Part shown: positions 46,875 through 55,606 of the stretch, piece after piece
Numbering within the stretch: position 1 is the first letter of the stretch
Layout: each line of letters starts with the position of its first letter
Origin: an uncultured Schlesneria sp.
Lineage (GTDB): Bacteria; Planctomycetota; Planctomycetia; Planctomycetales; Planctomycetaceae
NCBI GenBank assembly: GCA_903871875.1
Contig: CAIQIR010000057.1
Span: 62,001-126,000 of the forward strand
Direction of reading: 5' to 3'
Length of the DNA stretch: 64,000 nt
Notes under the pieces: model-generated
Databases searched by the model: none
Told to the model about the DNA's origin: nothing
Seen by the model: the letters and a program-made list of their open reading frames with translations, nothing else
Translations under genes and position numbers: made by a program

Positions 46875-47654
46875 TTAGGTTCCTCCCGATTGAGCCGTTT
46901 GATCGAGCCCCGTCGCTTCCAGCACGCCACGCATGTCGGCGGTGAGTCCGGTCAGTTCCACCGGAGGGCCACCCAGCGTTCGTTGCGCGGGAAGGGCAGC
47001 CAGCAGGGCCAGGCCCGTGGCATCCAAGTCGTGCGTCAGGGAGAAATCGAGTCGGACCAGGGGAATCCCCGCATCCCAGGCAGACACGTAGGCGAGGCGA
47101 ACCGTCTCGGCCGCCGCCGCGTCCAGCACGGCCGGCACGACAATCACGCCTTGATGCAGTGGGGCCTTCGCTAGTGTCACCGTTTCTGGCAGCGGCATCC
47201 GATTGTCGATCGGAGCGCTGGCGGAGGGTTTCGGAATTGGCGAAGGTTCTCCCGCGAGAGACGCCTTGATCTCGACAACTAAGGATTTTGCCTCACGGTC
47301 GAATGACGACCAATCAACGATCGGCTCTTTGGACGCATTCGCAATTCGATTGAGCAGATCCACTCCGCGCAGCAGGACGTCAACATGTTCTGAGCGCAGA
47401 GTCAATTTGCCGTTCTGTGCGGCAACGAAACCATCTTCCATCACGTGAGCGACGCGTACCGCCGGATCGATACCGACGATTCGCGCCGCACCCTTGATCG
47501 AATGCGCGCCGCGCATCATTTCATCGATCTGCCCCGTCTCTTGAGGATCGCGTTCGAGAGCCAGCAGGCCGGACGTCAGCGATTCGACGTGCGTTTCCAC
47601 TTCCGCACGGAAAATCTCCATCATCGACGCGTCATTGAATGTCTCGCCACTCAT
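46875..47654 (-). CDS. Hpt-STAS fusion protein
   Basis: A 259-residue protein joining two signalling modules. The Hpt domain (about 1-120) has His51 in MRGAHSIKGAARIVG. After a Pro/Ser-rich linker (about 132-155), a STAS-like domain (about 155-255) shows LRLDFSLTHDLDATGLALL-type sequence, with Thr213 before the glycine at the position phosphorylated in STAS proteins. It is the first gene of the operon, with GAGG eight bases before the ATG. A divergent gene encodes a receiver-PP2C phosphatase, the usual enzyme acting on STAS phosphoproteins. It could thus link CheA phosphotransfer with partner switching. Both assignments are from motifs only; the STAS call is less certain than the Hpt. Confidence 0.82.
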   Translation of the reverse strand: MSGETFNDASMMEIFRAEVETHVESLTSGLLALERDPQETGQIDEMMRGAHSIKGAARIVGIDPAVRVAHVMEDGFVAAQNGKLTLRSEHVDVLLRGVDLLNRIANASKEPIVDWSSFDREAKSLVVEIKASLAGEPSPIPKPSASAPIDNRMPLPETVTLAKAPLHQGVIVVPAVLDAAAAETVRLAYVSAWDAGIPLVRLDFSLTHDLDATGLALLAALPAQRTLGGPPVELTGLTADMRGVLEATGLDQTAQSGGT

Positions 47655-48045
47655 GGCCAGCCTCAGTAAATCTTTTCATCAGGGCTCCATCATGTTTGAC
47701 GGAGGTGATCCAGACTGGGAAAGTGCGTTCCAAACTCCAGCGGTTTGAGAGGAACCCGACAAAACAGGGTGACACGTCGCGACGAAAATGGCTTTTCGAA
47801 TCGACGCAACACCACAAATGAACACTTTCTTCTATCCAATCAATATAGCCCAGGACAAACACTCATCCGACGAAATGGTTTGTTGGCGACGACGGACTCC
47901 GGTTTCGCCAACGGATTCGCTACAGCTGTGACGACAGTCATAATCGATAATTCCGTCAAATCTCAGAATGTTGTCCCTTTGGCGAAGATACTTCCGGAAT
48001 CCCTGCGTTGCGTTCCACAGAATTCGAGTGGTACAAGAGATCATC
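47655..48045. other. Divergent control region of the chemosensory locus
   Basis: About 390 bases between the Hpt-STAS gene (-) and the receiver-PP2C gene (+). It must carry both promoters. AT-rich stretches near 47830-47860 and 47935-47965 are candidates (for example TATATT on the minus strand near 47845), but no well-spaced consensus was found. No coding sequence. Confidence 0.5.
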
Positions 48046-49227
48046 ATGCCCGATTCAGTACGTGCGGATCATCGAGTCAAAGTATTACTCATCGACGACC
48101 AACCGATCGTCGCCGAAGCCATCCGCCGGATGCTCGAGCCCGAATCGGACATCGACTTTCATTATTGCGCCGACCCGGCCAAGGCCCTGGCCGTCGCCAA
48201 AGAGCTCTCGCCAACCATCATTCTGCAAGACCTTGTAATGCCCGACATCGACGGGCTATTGCTGCTGAAGTTCTATCAAGGAAACGCCTCGACTCGAGAT
48301 ATTCCGGTCATCGTTCTGTCATCACAAGAAGAACCGGTCACGAAAGCCAAAGCGTTTGAATTGGGTGCCAGCGACTATCTGGTCAAGCTGCCCGATCGCA
48401 TCGAATTGGTCGCTCGCGTCAAGCACCATTCCCGTGGCTATATCCATCTTCTCGAACGCAATGAAGCGTTTCGCGAACTGCATGAAAGTCAACGGGCACT
48501 GGCCGAGGATCTGGCTCAAGCGGAACGGTACGTCACTTCGCTGCTGCCGGACAAGATTGCGACCGAGAGCGTGGTGACCGATTGGAAGTTTATTCCGTCG
48601 TCAAAACTGGGTGGCGATTCGTTCGGCTATCACTGGATCGATGACGATCATTTCGCCTGCTATCTGCTCGACGTCTGTGGCCACGGAGTCAAAGCGGCGT
48701 TGATGTCAGTGTCGGCGATGAATGTGCTGCGTGCCCAAAGCTTGCCGGGTTGCGACTTCCGCGATGCCAGCCAAGTCCTTTCGGCACTGAACAACGCCTT
48801 TCTGATGGAAAAGCACAATGACATGTACTTCACCATCTGGTACGGCGTTTACAACAAAACAACGCGCGAATTGAATTATTCCGGGGCAGGGCATCCCCCG
48901 GCGTTGCTACTGTCCGATTCGCAGATCACGTGCCAGCAATTGGAAAGCCAGGGTCCGATGACCGGCATCATGGAAGATATGCCCTATGAGGGTGTCCGAA
49001 CCACTGTGGAACCCGGGTCGCGGTTGTATCTTTACAGCGACGGCATTTGCGAACTTCACAAACCCGATGGCTCGATGTGGCCTTTTGCCGAATTCATCGA
49101 CGCGATGTCGGCCCCACAACAACACGGGGAATCGGTCCTCGAGCGGATTCATACCGTCGGACTGCAAGTTCAAAACGGCAATCCCTTCGTCGATGACTTC
49201 TCGATTCTCGAAGTGAAACTCGTCTAG
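48046..49227 (+). CDS. Receiver-PP2C (RsbU/SpoIIE-type) phosphatase response regulator
   Basis: A 393-residue protein. The receiver (about 10-130) starts VKVLLIDDQPIVAEA with phosphoacceptor Asp62 in ILQDLVMPDIDG. A helical linker (about 130-165) leads to the PP2C domain with LGGDSFGY (Asp191), YLLDVCGHGVKAAL (Asp209), YSGAGHPPALLL, YSDGICEL and VDDFSILEVKL, so metal-binding residues are intact. Such proteins dephosphorylate STAS antagonists when the receiver is phosphorylated. The start at 48046 is just before the receiver; upstream frame rejected. Likely partners are the Hpt-STAS protein next door or the STAS protein at 27534. Confidence 0.94.
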   Translation: MPDSVRADHRVKVLLIDDQPIVAEAIRRMLEPESDIDFHYCADPAKALAVAKELSPTIILQDLVMPDIDGLLLLKFYQGNASTRDIPVIVLSSQEEPVTKAKAFELGASDYLVKLPDRIELVARVKHHSRGYIHLLERNEAFRELHESQRALAEDLAQAERYVTSLLPDKIATESVVTDWKFIPSSKLGGDSFGYHWIDDDHFACYLLDVCGHGVKAALMSVSAMNVLRAQSLPGCDFRDASQVLSALNNAFLMEKHNDMYFTIWYGVYNKTTRELNYSGAGHPPALLLSDSQITCQQLESQGPMTGIMEDMPYEGVRTTVEPGSRLYLYSDGICELHKPDGSMWPFAEFIDAMSAPQQHGESVLERIHTVGLQVQNGNPFVDDFSILEVKLV

Positions 49228-49263
49228 GCCTTTGTGACGCCGTCCTCTGGCGCATATCGATTT

Positions 49264-49357
49264 GTGCCACTGCTTCTCCGAAGCAGTGCTCTTCTGTTCG
49301 ATGCCGAACGCGGAACGGTCGAAAGAGAAAAACACTGCTTCGGAGAAGCAGTGACAC
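49264..49357. repeat. REPIN-like double hairpin, second copy
   Basis: Arms at 49264-49288 and 49333-49357 are inverted and match at 24 of 25 bases; each is a hairpin (CACTGCTTC / GAAGCAGTG). The left arm plus its inner flank CTCTTCTGTTCGAT matches the right arm and flank of the copy at 17213-17311 in inverse orientation. It lies between the convergent ends of the phosphatase and hpnD genes, so it may also aid termination. Confidence 0.8.
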
Positions 49358-49467
49358 ATTCGGAGACATCGTGGCATCCCCGATGCAGACGGCCCCCGTC
49401 AACCCCCGGCAACGGTTTCGAGTTTGCTGGCCATGACCGCGCATTCCACGACCGTTAGACCGCACCG

Positions 49468-50382
49468 TCAGGCAGACGATGACCGCGTCACTAACATCGC
49501 GCGTGCCGCGAACCACAGCTTCTTCCATTTGGGCAGCGAGATGCGTTTCGAGAAGACATCGAAGTGCCTGCGTTCGATTTCCTGCAACAGTCCACCATAG
49601 ATGTCGATCATCGCCCGAAGAATCCGCCGGCCAGGCGGATCAAGATATTGAAACAACCCTTCGGCGCGTTTGTAGTAGGCCTTCGCCCGGGCGGTTTCAA
49701 ATTTCATCAATTCGATAAACGAATCGTTAATCACTTGCGCCCGCAAATCGTCAACGGAATACCCAAATCGATCGAGGTCTTCACGAGGAAGATAAACTCG
49801 TCCCAAGTCTGCATCTTCGCGGATATCTCTGAGAATGTTCGTCAATTGCAGCGCCAGGCCGCAGTCGATCGCCAGCGGGATCGCCTTCTCGTCTCGAAAA
49901 CCCCAGACATGAATGCAGCACAAGCCAACGGCTCCGGCGACGTGATAGCAGTACCGTTCTAGCTCGGCAAACGTCGCCATCTCGACCGGTTGCAAATCCA
50001 TTTCCACTCCGTCGATCACCGCGAACAGATACTCCACCGGAATGCGACACCGAATCGCCATGTCGGCAATGGCGGGCTGAGCGGGATGATCCGGAAATGT
50101 CGCGACTTCGGACGCGCTGGGAGTTCGAATGCTTGTCAGGCCCTGGTCGCGACAGAGAGCGATTCGCAGCGATTCGCGCCAGGTCGTCAGTCGCGCTCGT
50201 CGCAGTTCCAGTGGGACATCTTCTTCGTCCCCCAAATCATCGGTGATCCGATTGAAGGCATAGAGGGCGTCCATCGAACGACGCTTGTCGCGCGGCAAGG
50301 TGAGAAACGAAAAACGAAAATTATGGGCCGTTCGTCGGGTCAGTTCACGGCAATAATCGTAGGACGCGAGCAGCGGCGGCAT
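49468..50382 (-). CDS. hpnD: Presqualene diphosphate synthase HpnD
   Basis: A 304-residue prenyl synthase of the squalene/phytoene synthase family. In the HpnCDE route HpnD joins two farnesyl diphosphates into presqualene diphosphate. The aspartate motifs are FNRITDDLGDEED and NILRDIREDADLGRVYLP, and the opening DYCRELTRRTAHNFRFSF is characteristic. ATG 50382 lies 17 bases after the hpnC stop; a frame back to 50532 overlaps hpnC and is rejected. Squalene would feed hopanoid, sterol or C30 carotenoid synthesis. The third enzyme, HpnE, is not in the window. Confidence 0.92.
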   Translation of the reverse strand: MPPLLASYDYCRELTRRTAHNFRFSFLTLPRDKRRSMDALYAFNRITDDLGDEEDVPLELRRARLTTWRESLRIALCRDQGLTSIRTPSASEVATFPDHPAQPAIADMAIRCRIPVEYLFAVIDGVEMDLQPVEMATFAELERYCYHVAGAVGLCCIHVWGFRDEKAIPLAIDCGLALQLTNILRDIREDADLGRVYLPREDLDRFGYSVDDLRAQVINDSFIELMKFETARAKAYYKRAEGLFQYLDPPGRRILRAMIDIYGGLLQEIERRHFDVFSKRISLPKWKKLWFAARAMLVTRSSSA

Positions 50383-50399
50383 GATCAAATTCACCAGTC

Positions 50400-51404
50400 T
50401 CAAGAATGTTCGCGGGAAGTGGGTTGCCCCTGATTTTGTCCGGGTCGACTCCGTCGAAACAATTGCCGCCAAAGAGCGCCCATCACCAACCCAACGGCAT
50501 CCAGTTTGGAAACCTTGGGTCGGGTTTCCCAAACGCGGTATCCGATCGCTTCAATCCGATCCAGGATCCGCAGACCACCGTGCGCAAACAAATCGATGTC
50601 GACCTGCAGACGGCCGGGAAGTTGCTCGACCAGTGGCAGTCCCTGTCGCAAAAACTGACGTGCGCGATCGACTTCGAATTTCATCAGTTCGAGAAACGCC
50701 GGGTTGATCCGCCGGACATCGAAGTCACGGCGGTCATATCCGAACCGCAAATAATCCTCTTTCGGCAGATAGATGCGACCAATGGCAAAATCGCGTGCAA
50801 CATCCTGCCAGAAATTGGCCAATTGCAAACCGGTGCAAATGGAATCGGACCAGATCACGTTTTGTTCGTTGTACGCGCGGCAAAGAAACAACACCAACCG
50901 CCCCACGGGATCGGCGCTCCGGCGGCAATAATCGCGCAGTTGGTCAAACGAGTCGTATTCGAGAATCGACTGATCCTGCTCAAACGCGGAAATCAAATCC
51001 AGAAACGGCTGACGGGGAATCGAAAACGCGTCGATGGTCGGTTTAAGTGCGATGAACACCGGATGCCGTAACCGCCCTTCGTAACAGGCATTCAATTCAC
51101 CTCGCCACCAATTCAGCAGCTCCAGCGATTTCGCAGTGTCGCCGACTTCGTCGCCCAGATCGTCGGCCCAGCGGCAGTAGGCATAGACGTTGTAAAAGTG
51201 CTGATGCAAGCCTTTGGGCAACAGCCAGGACACGACGGGAAAGTTTTCGTAGTGCGATGTGGCCAGGGTCCGGCAATACACTTCGGCCGTGCATTGATCG
51301 AACGGGATCGCAGGGGGAGGGGCCTGGGGGCCGTAACGTTCCAGATCATGAGCAAACAACGGTAGACGACTTTCTGTTTCGTGGACCCGACCACCATCCG
51401 ACAT
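50400..51404 (-). CDS. hpnC: Hydroxysqualene synthase HpnC
   Basis: A 334-residue relative of squalene synthase that converts presqualene diphosphate to hydroxysqualene. HYENFPVVSWLLPKGLHQHF is the HpnC-type opening, with aspartate motifs YCRWADDLGDEVGD and NFWQDVARDFAIGRIYLP. It is longer at the N-terminus than HpnD. The start is uncertain: ATG 51404, ATG 51431 or TTG 51437, none with a clear ribosome site. It is followed by hpnD, a conserved gene order. Confidence 0.92.
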   Translation of the reverse strand: MSDGGRVHETESRLPLFAHDLERYGPQAPPPAIPFDQCTAEVYCRTLATSHYENFPVVSWLLPKGLHQHFYNVYAYCRWADDLGDEVGDTAKSLELLNWWRGELNACYEGRLRHPVFIALKPTIDAFSIPRQPFLDLISAFEQDQSILEYDSFDQLRDYCRRSADPVGRLVLFLCRAYNEQNVIWSDSICTGLQLANFWQDVARDFAIGRIYLPKEDYLRFGYDRRDFDVRRINPAFLELMKFEVDRARQFLRQGLPLVEQLPGRLQVDIDLFAHGGLRILDRIEAIGYRVWETRPKVSKLDAVGLVMGALWRQLFRRSRPGQNQGQPTSREHS

Positions 51405-51705
51405 GGTGAAACGAAACGCGGGGACAATCATTCGCAAGGCGGTGATTGTGATCGAATTGCCGTTGAATTCCCACCTTGACCGGTTTCGAAGAATCGCGAA
51501 TCATGGTCGCCTTGGCGCGGGGTGTCCTGGTTCCCTTGGGCGACCTCGGCAAAATGGGCTGCGATCCTCGTTCGCAATCCGTTTCAAATGGGGTTCCTTT
51601 AGTTGGGGATGGTCAAGATAATCGCCGCCTCGCGACGCGACCAATGAATGGCCCCGCGTGTGCTGCTCGAAGCCTTCAATCGTGTCCTCAGGGAAGAAGA
51701 CCATC
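51405..51705. other. Divergent intergenic region
   Basis: About 300 bases between hpnC (-) and the TAXI protein gene (+). No RNA gene or consensus promoter seen. Confidence 0.4.
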
Positions 51706-53079
51706 ATGGCTCGCGACGTCTCGACAAATCGCTCTCATTTGTGGGTCTGGTTGGCCATTTTGGGAGCATCTGGCCTGGGCTTACTGGGCACGTACTTCCT
51801 GTTCGTCGAAGCGCCACCACCACGCCGGGTCGTCATCGCCACGGGAAGCCCCGACGGGGCCTATTACCGCTTCGCTCAGCGCTATGCCGAGTTGCTGAAA
51901 AAAGAGGGCGTCGTGCTGGATGTCCGCACCACTCATGGTTCCGTGGAAAACGTCAAACTGCTGTTGGACGAACATTCCGACGTCAGCGTCGCATTTGTCC
52001 AGACCGGGATTGTCGATCCGGCGAATTCTCAATCGTTACAATCGCTGGGCAGCCTGTATCGGGAGCCGTTGTGGATTTTCTACCGCCACTCCGAGACGGT
52101 CGACCGGTTGACCCAACTGAAAGGTCAGCGAATTGCCATTGGAACGGAAGGCAGTGGAACCCGCGCGATCGCCTTGCAACTTCTCGAAGCCAACGGGATC
52201 GGCGCGGACCAGACCGAAATCCTGAATACCAGCGGAATCGCCGCGGCCGAGGCGTTGATTAAACACGAAATCGACGCCGCGTTCTTCGTCGCGGGAATCG
52301 ACGCCGTTTACATTCAACAGTTACTGCGCGAGCCCGGTATTCGCCTGGCCGAACTGAATCAGGCCGCAGCGTACGAGCGTCAATTCCGCTTCCTGTCGAC
52401 GGTCACGATTCATGCCGGATTGCTTGATATTAAGCACAATATCCCGGCGAAAAACACCGTTTTGATCGCTCCCGCCGCGACCTTGGTCGCACACGGTTCG
52501 TTACACCCCGCATTGATCTCACTGCTGCTGAAGGTCGCGACCACGGTCCACCGCAGCGGTGATTTATTGGCCACAAACGGCGAATTTCCTTCGCCGTCAT
52601 TTACCGATGTGCCTCTGAGCGATGAGGCCGATCGCTTCTTCCGCGTTGGGCCGCCGGTCCTGCAACGCATTTTGCCGTTTTGGCTGGCATCCATGGTCGA
52701 TCGCATGAAGATCATGGTGATTCCCTTGATCATGCTGCTGATGCCGCTACTGCGAATTGCCCCTCCGCTGGTGCGCTGGCAAACCCGCCGCAAGATTTAC
52801 CTGTGGTACGCGCAACTGCGAAAAGTGGACCAGATGGCGCTCCATGGCATGTCGACGCTGGAGGCACAGCAGTCATTGAATCAGCTGCAGATTCTCGAAC
52901 GCCAGATTGCACACGTTGGCGTTCCGCTCAGCTACATGGAAGAGTACTACAACCTGAGGTTGCACCTGAATCTGGTCAGCAATCAGGTGACTTCGATCCT
53001 CACCCAGGCAGATCCGATTCGCGATTCATCGTCAGCCCGCGAGTCGTCGTTTATGCTGCCAACCAAACGGACTGCCTGA
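51706..53079 (+). CDS. Membrane-anchored TAXI-family solute-binding protein
   Basis: A 457-residue protein. An N-terminal membrane helix (WVWLAILGASGLGLLGTYFL) is followed by a TAXI-type binding domain: RRVVIATGSPDGAYYRFAQR, VRTTHGSVENVKLLLD, AFVQTGIVD, IAIGTEGSGTRAIALQLL. After about residue 325 a second hydrophobic helix (MVIPLIMLLMPLLRIA) leads to a cytoplasmic helical tail of about 100 residues. TAXI proteins normally deliver solutes to TRAP permeases, but no permease gene is adjacent, and the double anchoring is unlike a free periplasmic protein. AGGGAAGAAG precedes the ATG at 51706. Confidence 0.87.
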   Translation: MARDVSTNRSHLWVWLAILGASGLGLLGTYFLFVEAPPPRRVVIATGSPDGAYYRFAQRYAELLKKEGVVLDVRTTHGSVENVKLLLDEHSDVSVAFVQTGIVDPANSQSLQSLGSLYREPLWIFYRHSETVDRLTQLKGQRIAIGTEGSGTRAIALQLLEANGIGADQTEILNTSGIAAAEALIKHEIDAAFFVAGIDAVYIQQLLREPGIRLAELNQAAAYERQFRFLSTVTIHAGLLDIKHNIPAKNTVLIAPAATLVAHGSLHPALISLLLKVATTVHRSGDLLATNGEFPSPSFTDVPLSDEADRFFRVGPPVLQRILPFWLASMVDRMKIMVIPLIMLLMPLLRIAPPLVRWQTRRKIYLWYAQLRKVDQMALHGMSTLEAQQSLNQLQILERQIAHVGVPLSYMEEYYNLRLHLNLVSNQVTSILTQADPIRDSSSARESSFMLPTKRTA

Positions 53080-53184
53080 CACGCGAGAACGATTTGGCTT
53101 TCCACCTGGGATTGCGCACTTCGGCCAGCGTTTCCCCTGGAGCGCGGCGCACCGTTCACTTCGAATGACCTCTGTGGGCGATGA

Positions 53185-53676
53185 TCAACGAACGGGCGCG
53201 GTGGCCTGAACCTGCTGAACTTCCGCTCGTTTTTCAAGAGCGGCCGTCAGCTTCGATTGAAACTCTTTGGCTTCCGCAAAGCCGACGGATTTATGCAGCA
53301 GGTCTGCTTCCGGAGTCAGAATCACCAAGCAAGGCAGTCGTTCGACTTCCAGAATCTTGACGATCTTGGGTTCTTTTTCGTAGTCGAGATGGACCGGGAT
53401 AAATTCTCGTTCGATCATCGCAACCGTGCGACGGTCACAAAGCGTCTCGTTCTCGAGCTTACGGCAGGGCGGACACCAACTGGCTCCGAACACAATCAGA
53501 ATCGGCTTATTTTGCTGAAGTGCCAGCTTCTGAGCCGCTTTCAGGCTGGTTTGCCATTTCACCTTCGAACTGATCGCACCCGCCGGATGAGGCGAATCCG
53601 CTCCCATGGACTGTGTAAGGGACGCCGCAATCAGGCCTGAAGCCAGCATTTGTTGGAAGAAAACGCGACGGTCCAT
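53185..53676 (-). CDS. Exported thioredoxin-like protein
   Basis: A 163-residue thioredoxin-fold protein with the redox motif GASWCPPCRKLE near residue 67 and the cis-proline region EVERLPCLVILTPE. The N-terminus MDRRVFFQQMLASGLIAASL resembles a Tat or Sec export signal. It probably acts in the periplasm on disulfides (DsbD-gamma or TlpA-like role, inferred). AAGGGCCGG is a few bases before the ATG at 53676. Single gene, no partner. Confidence 0.88.
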   Translation of the reverse strand: MDRRVFFQQMLASGLIAASLTQSMGADSPHPAGAISSKVKWQTSLKAAQKLALQQNKPILIVFGASWCPPCRKLENETLCDRRTVAMIEREFIPVHLDYEKEPKIVKILEVERLPCLVILTPEADLLHKSVGFAEAKEFQSKLTAALEKRAEVQQVQATAPVR

Positions 53677-53856
53677 AACCGGCCCTTCTGAAACTGACGA
53701 TTGCCAGAGACCCAATCCCTAGAATCTCTATCGGCGCTTCCGGCCGCATTTCTGGCACAGTTTCGTTAATCAGCACGGACAATTTGCGGTGTATCGGCCT
53801 GTCGTCTACGATCCAGCAAACTTCGCAGATCAAAACCTGGATCACCCAACTACGAC

Positions 53857-54111
53857 ATGGCCCCCGCTCATCCCAACAACCCGTTGCACGGTATCACGCT
53901 CGCCGTCCTGCTTGAGCGACTTGTAGACCACTATGGTTGGGACGAATTGAGTCAGATCATTCCGATCCGCTGCTTTATCTTTGATCCCAGCATCAAGTCC
54001 AGCTTGCAGTTCCTGCGACGAACTCCGTGGGCGCGAACCAAAGTCGAAGCGTTGTATCTGCGTTTCCTCGAGGAAAGCACGCCTCCCGCCGACGATGCCC
54101 CCGCTCCCTGA
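53857..54111 (+). CDS. VF530 (DUF2132) family protein
   Basis: An 84-residue protein that is almost entirely the VF530 domain: [54 protein letters not shown] and VEALYL. Family members are small helical proteins suggested to bind DNA. The C-terminal dozen residues are Pro/Ala-rich. ATG 53857 is the first in frame and directly precedes the conserved NNPLHG. Not in an evident operon. Confidence 0.9.
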   Translation: MAPAHPNNPLHGITLAVLLERLVDHYGWDELSQIIPIRCFIFDPSIKSSLQFLRRTPWARTKVEALYLRFLEESTPPADDAPAP

Positions 54112-54322
54112 TATTTGCGGCAATTGTGGTTTCCATCGCTGATTTGGGGCCTTTCGGGGTTTTCCGAAGGATGTGCAGGCAGTAAACTTCGGGTCATCCG
54201 CGCAGGGACGGTGCGGTCATTCGGTCTGAATCATGGCCGTTCCTGCCGGTGCGCCACGGTCAAAATCCGCGGATGCAGGATGTTGGTGGGTCGCCGAAGG
54301 ACCTGACGGAAGGGATGCCGCT

Positions 54323-55591
54323 ATGACTTCGAAGCCGCTGCGATTGTTGCATGCCGCGAATGTTCATCTGGATTGCCCGCTGCGCGGTGTTGGTCCCGTG
54401 AACGATGAAATTCGTGAAATCGTCGATACGGCGACGTTGATTGCATTCGATCGCATTGTGACCACGGCGATCGACAAAGACATCGATGCCCTGCTGATCA
54501 CCGGCAACACGTTCGATGGCAGCTATCCAAGTCTCGCCGCGGAAGTCGCACTGCGAGCCGGTTTCGATCGACTGGCCGAACGACATATTCCCGTCTTTAT
54601 CACCCCTGGTGAACTCGATCCCCCAACGGCCTGGCATGAGCTTCCTCGACTTCCCGACAACGTCACCGTATTCACCGATATCAACGATCCCCCGGTCGAT
54701 CTCACCGATCAGGGCCACCTATTGGCGACGCTGGTACCGGTCACGGCCGAGACGTCGATCGAACCCGAGGAACTGGCCAACATTCTGGGAGGGCGAACAA
54801 CCTCCAAAGGTGATCGCCCGTTCGTCGTGGGATTGCTGCTGCTGGATCGCCCCTCCACACGACACGAACGTTCCAAGCTGATGCCCAGCCGTTTCGCAGC
54901 CCTTGACTGGTTGGTTTGTCCGGCCGGAATTAACACCGATTCTCTGCCGCTGACCGACGGGCATATCCATGCTCAGGCCGCTCCCCAAGGACTGACTTTG
55001 GCGGAATCGGGCGCTCGCGGAATAACACTGCTGGAAGTCGATTCCCATCGCAAATCGAAACGCACCACCATCCCCCTGGCGCCCGTCCGCTGGGAACAAA
55101 TCGTCCAACCGATCGATCGCGTTCGTGGACGCGATGACTTGCGGGAACGAATGGTGGCCCAATTGGAACGGCTGCCCAATTTCAAGGGCGAACTACTGCG
55201 AATCATCCATTGGAAGCTGGACCGCACTGCAGGTGATGCGGGTGGCTGGGATGCCGAGACCGCAGCACATGAGCTGGCTGTCGCCCTGACGGAATTAAGC
55301 GATCAGCCGGACGGCCTACGATACATTCATCGCGTACATCCACTGGAGCCGGACCTGACATTGGTTGAGCCGGCGCATCGCGAAGTCCTGACGGAGTATC
55401 TGTTGGCATTGGAACGTCGGCCTGCGGCGAATCACGCCGCGTATGCCAAATGGATTGCCGATGCTCGGGTCGGTGATCTATTGAATGCCGGTCGCTGGGA
55501 ACAATGGACGGAATTCCTCTCGCCAGAACAGATCACAGAACGGGCGCAGCAATTGGGATGGAAGTGGTTCGCCACAATCGGAAAGAAATAA
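54323..55591 (+). CDS. SbcD/YhaO-like phosphoesterase-fold protein with degenerate active site
   Basis: A 422-residue protein with the overall plan of SbcD/Mre11-type nucleases: LRLLHAANVHLDCPLRGV at the N-terminus and RGITLLEVDS closing the phosphoesterase domain near residue 240. However, the metal-binding motifs are altered: Asn13 replaces Asp in DxH, Asn62 replaces Asp in the GDxxD motif (ITGNTFDG), GELD (96-99) replaces GNHD, and the later GHxH region reads CPAGIN. A GHIH string at 213-216 is displaced. It is likely catalytically dead or repurposed. AAGGGAT precedes the ATG at 54323. The SbcC-like gene starts 15 bases after its stop. Confidence 0.82.
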   Translation: MTSKPLRLLHAANVHLDCPLRGVGPVNDEIREIVDTATLIAFDRIVTTAIDKDIDALLITGNTFDGSYPSLAAEVALRAGFDRLAERHIPVFITPGELDPPTAWHELPRLPDNVTVFTDINDPPVDLTDQGHLLATLVPVTAETSIEPEELANILGGRTTSKGDRPFVVGLLLLDRPSTRHERSKLMPSRFAALDWLVCPAGINTDSLPLTDGHIHAQAAPQGLTLAESGARGITLLEVDSHRKSKRTTIPLAPVRWEQIVQPIDRVRGRDDLRERMVAQLERLPNFKGELLRIIHWKLDRTAGDAGGWDAETAAHELAVALTELSDQPDGLRYIHRVHPLEPDLTLVEPAHREVLTEYLLALERRPAANHAAYAKWIADARVGDLLNAGRWEQWTEFLSPEQITERAQQLGWKWFATIGKK

Positions 55592-55606
55592 AGGAGGGAC
55601 ATCCCG

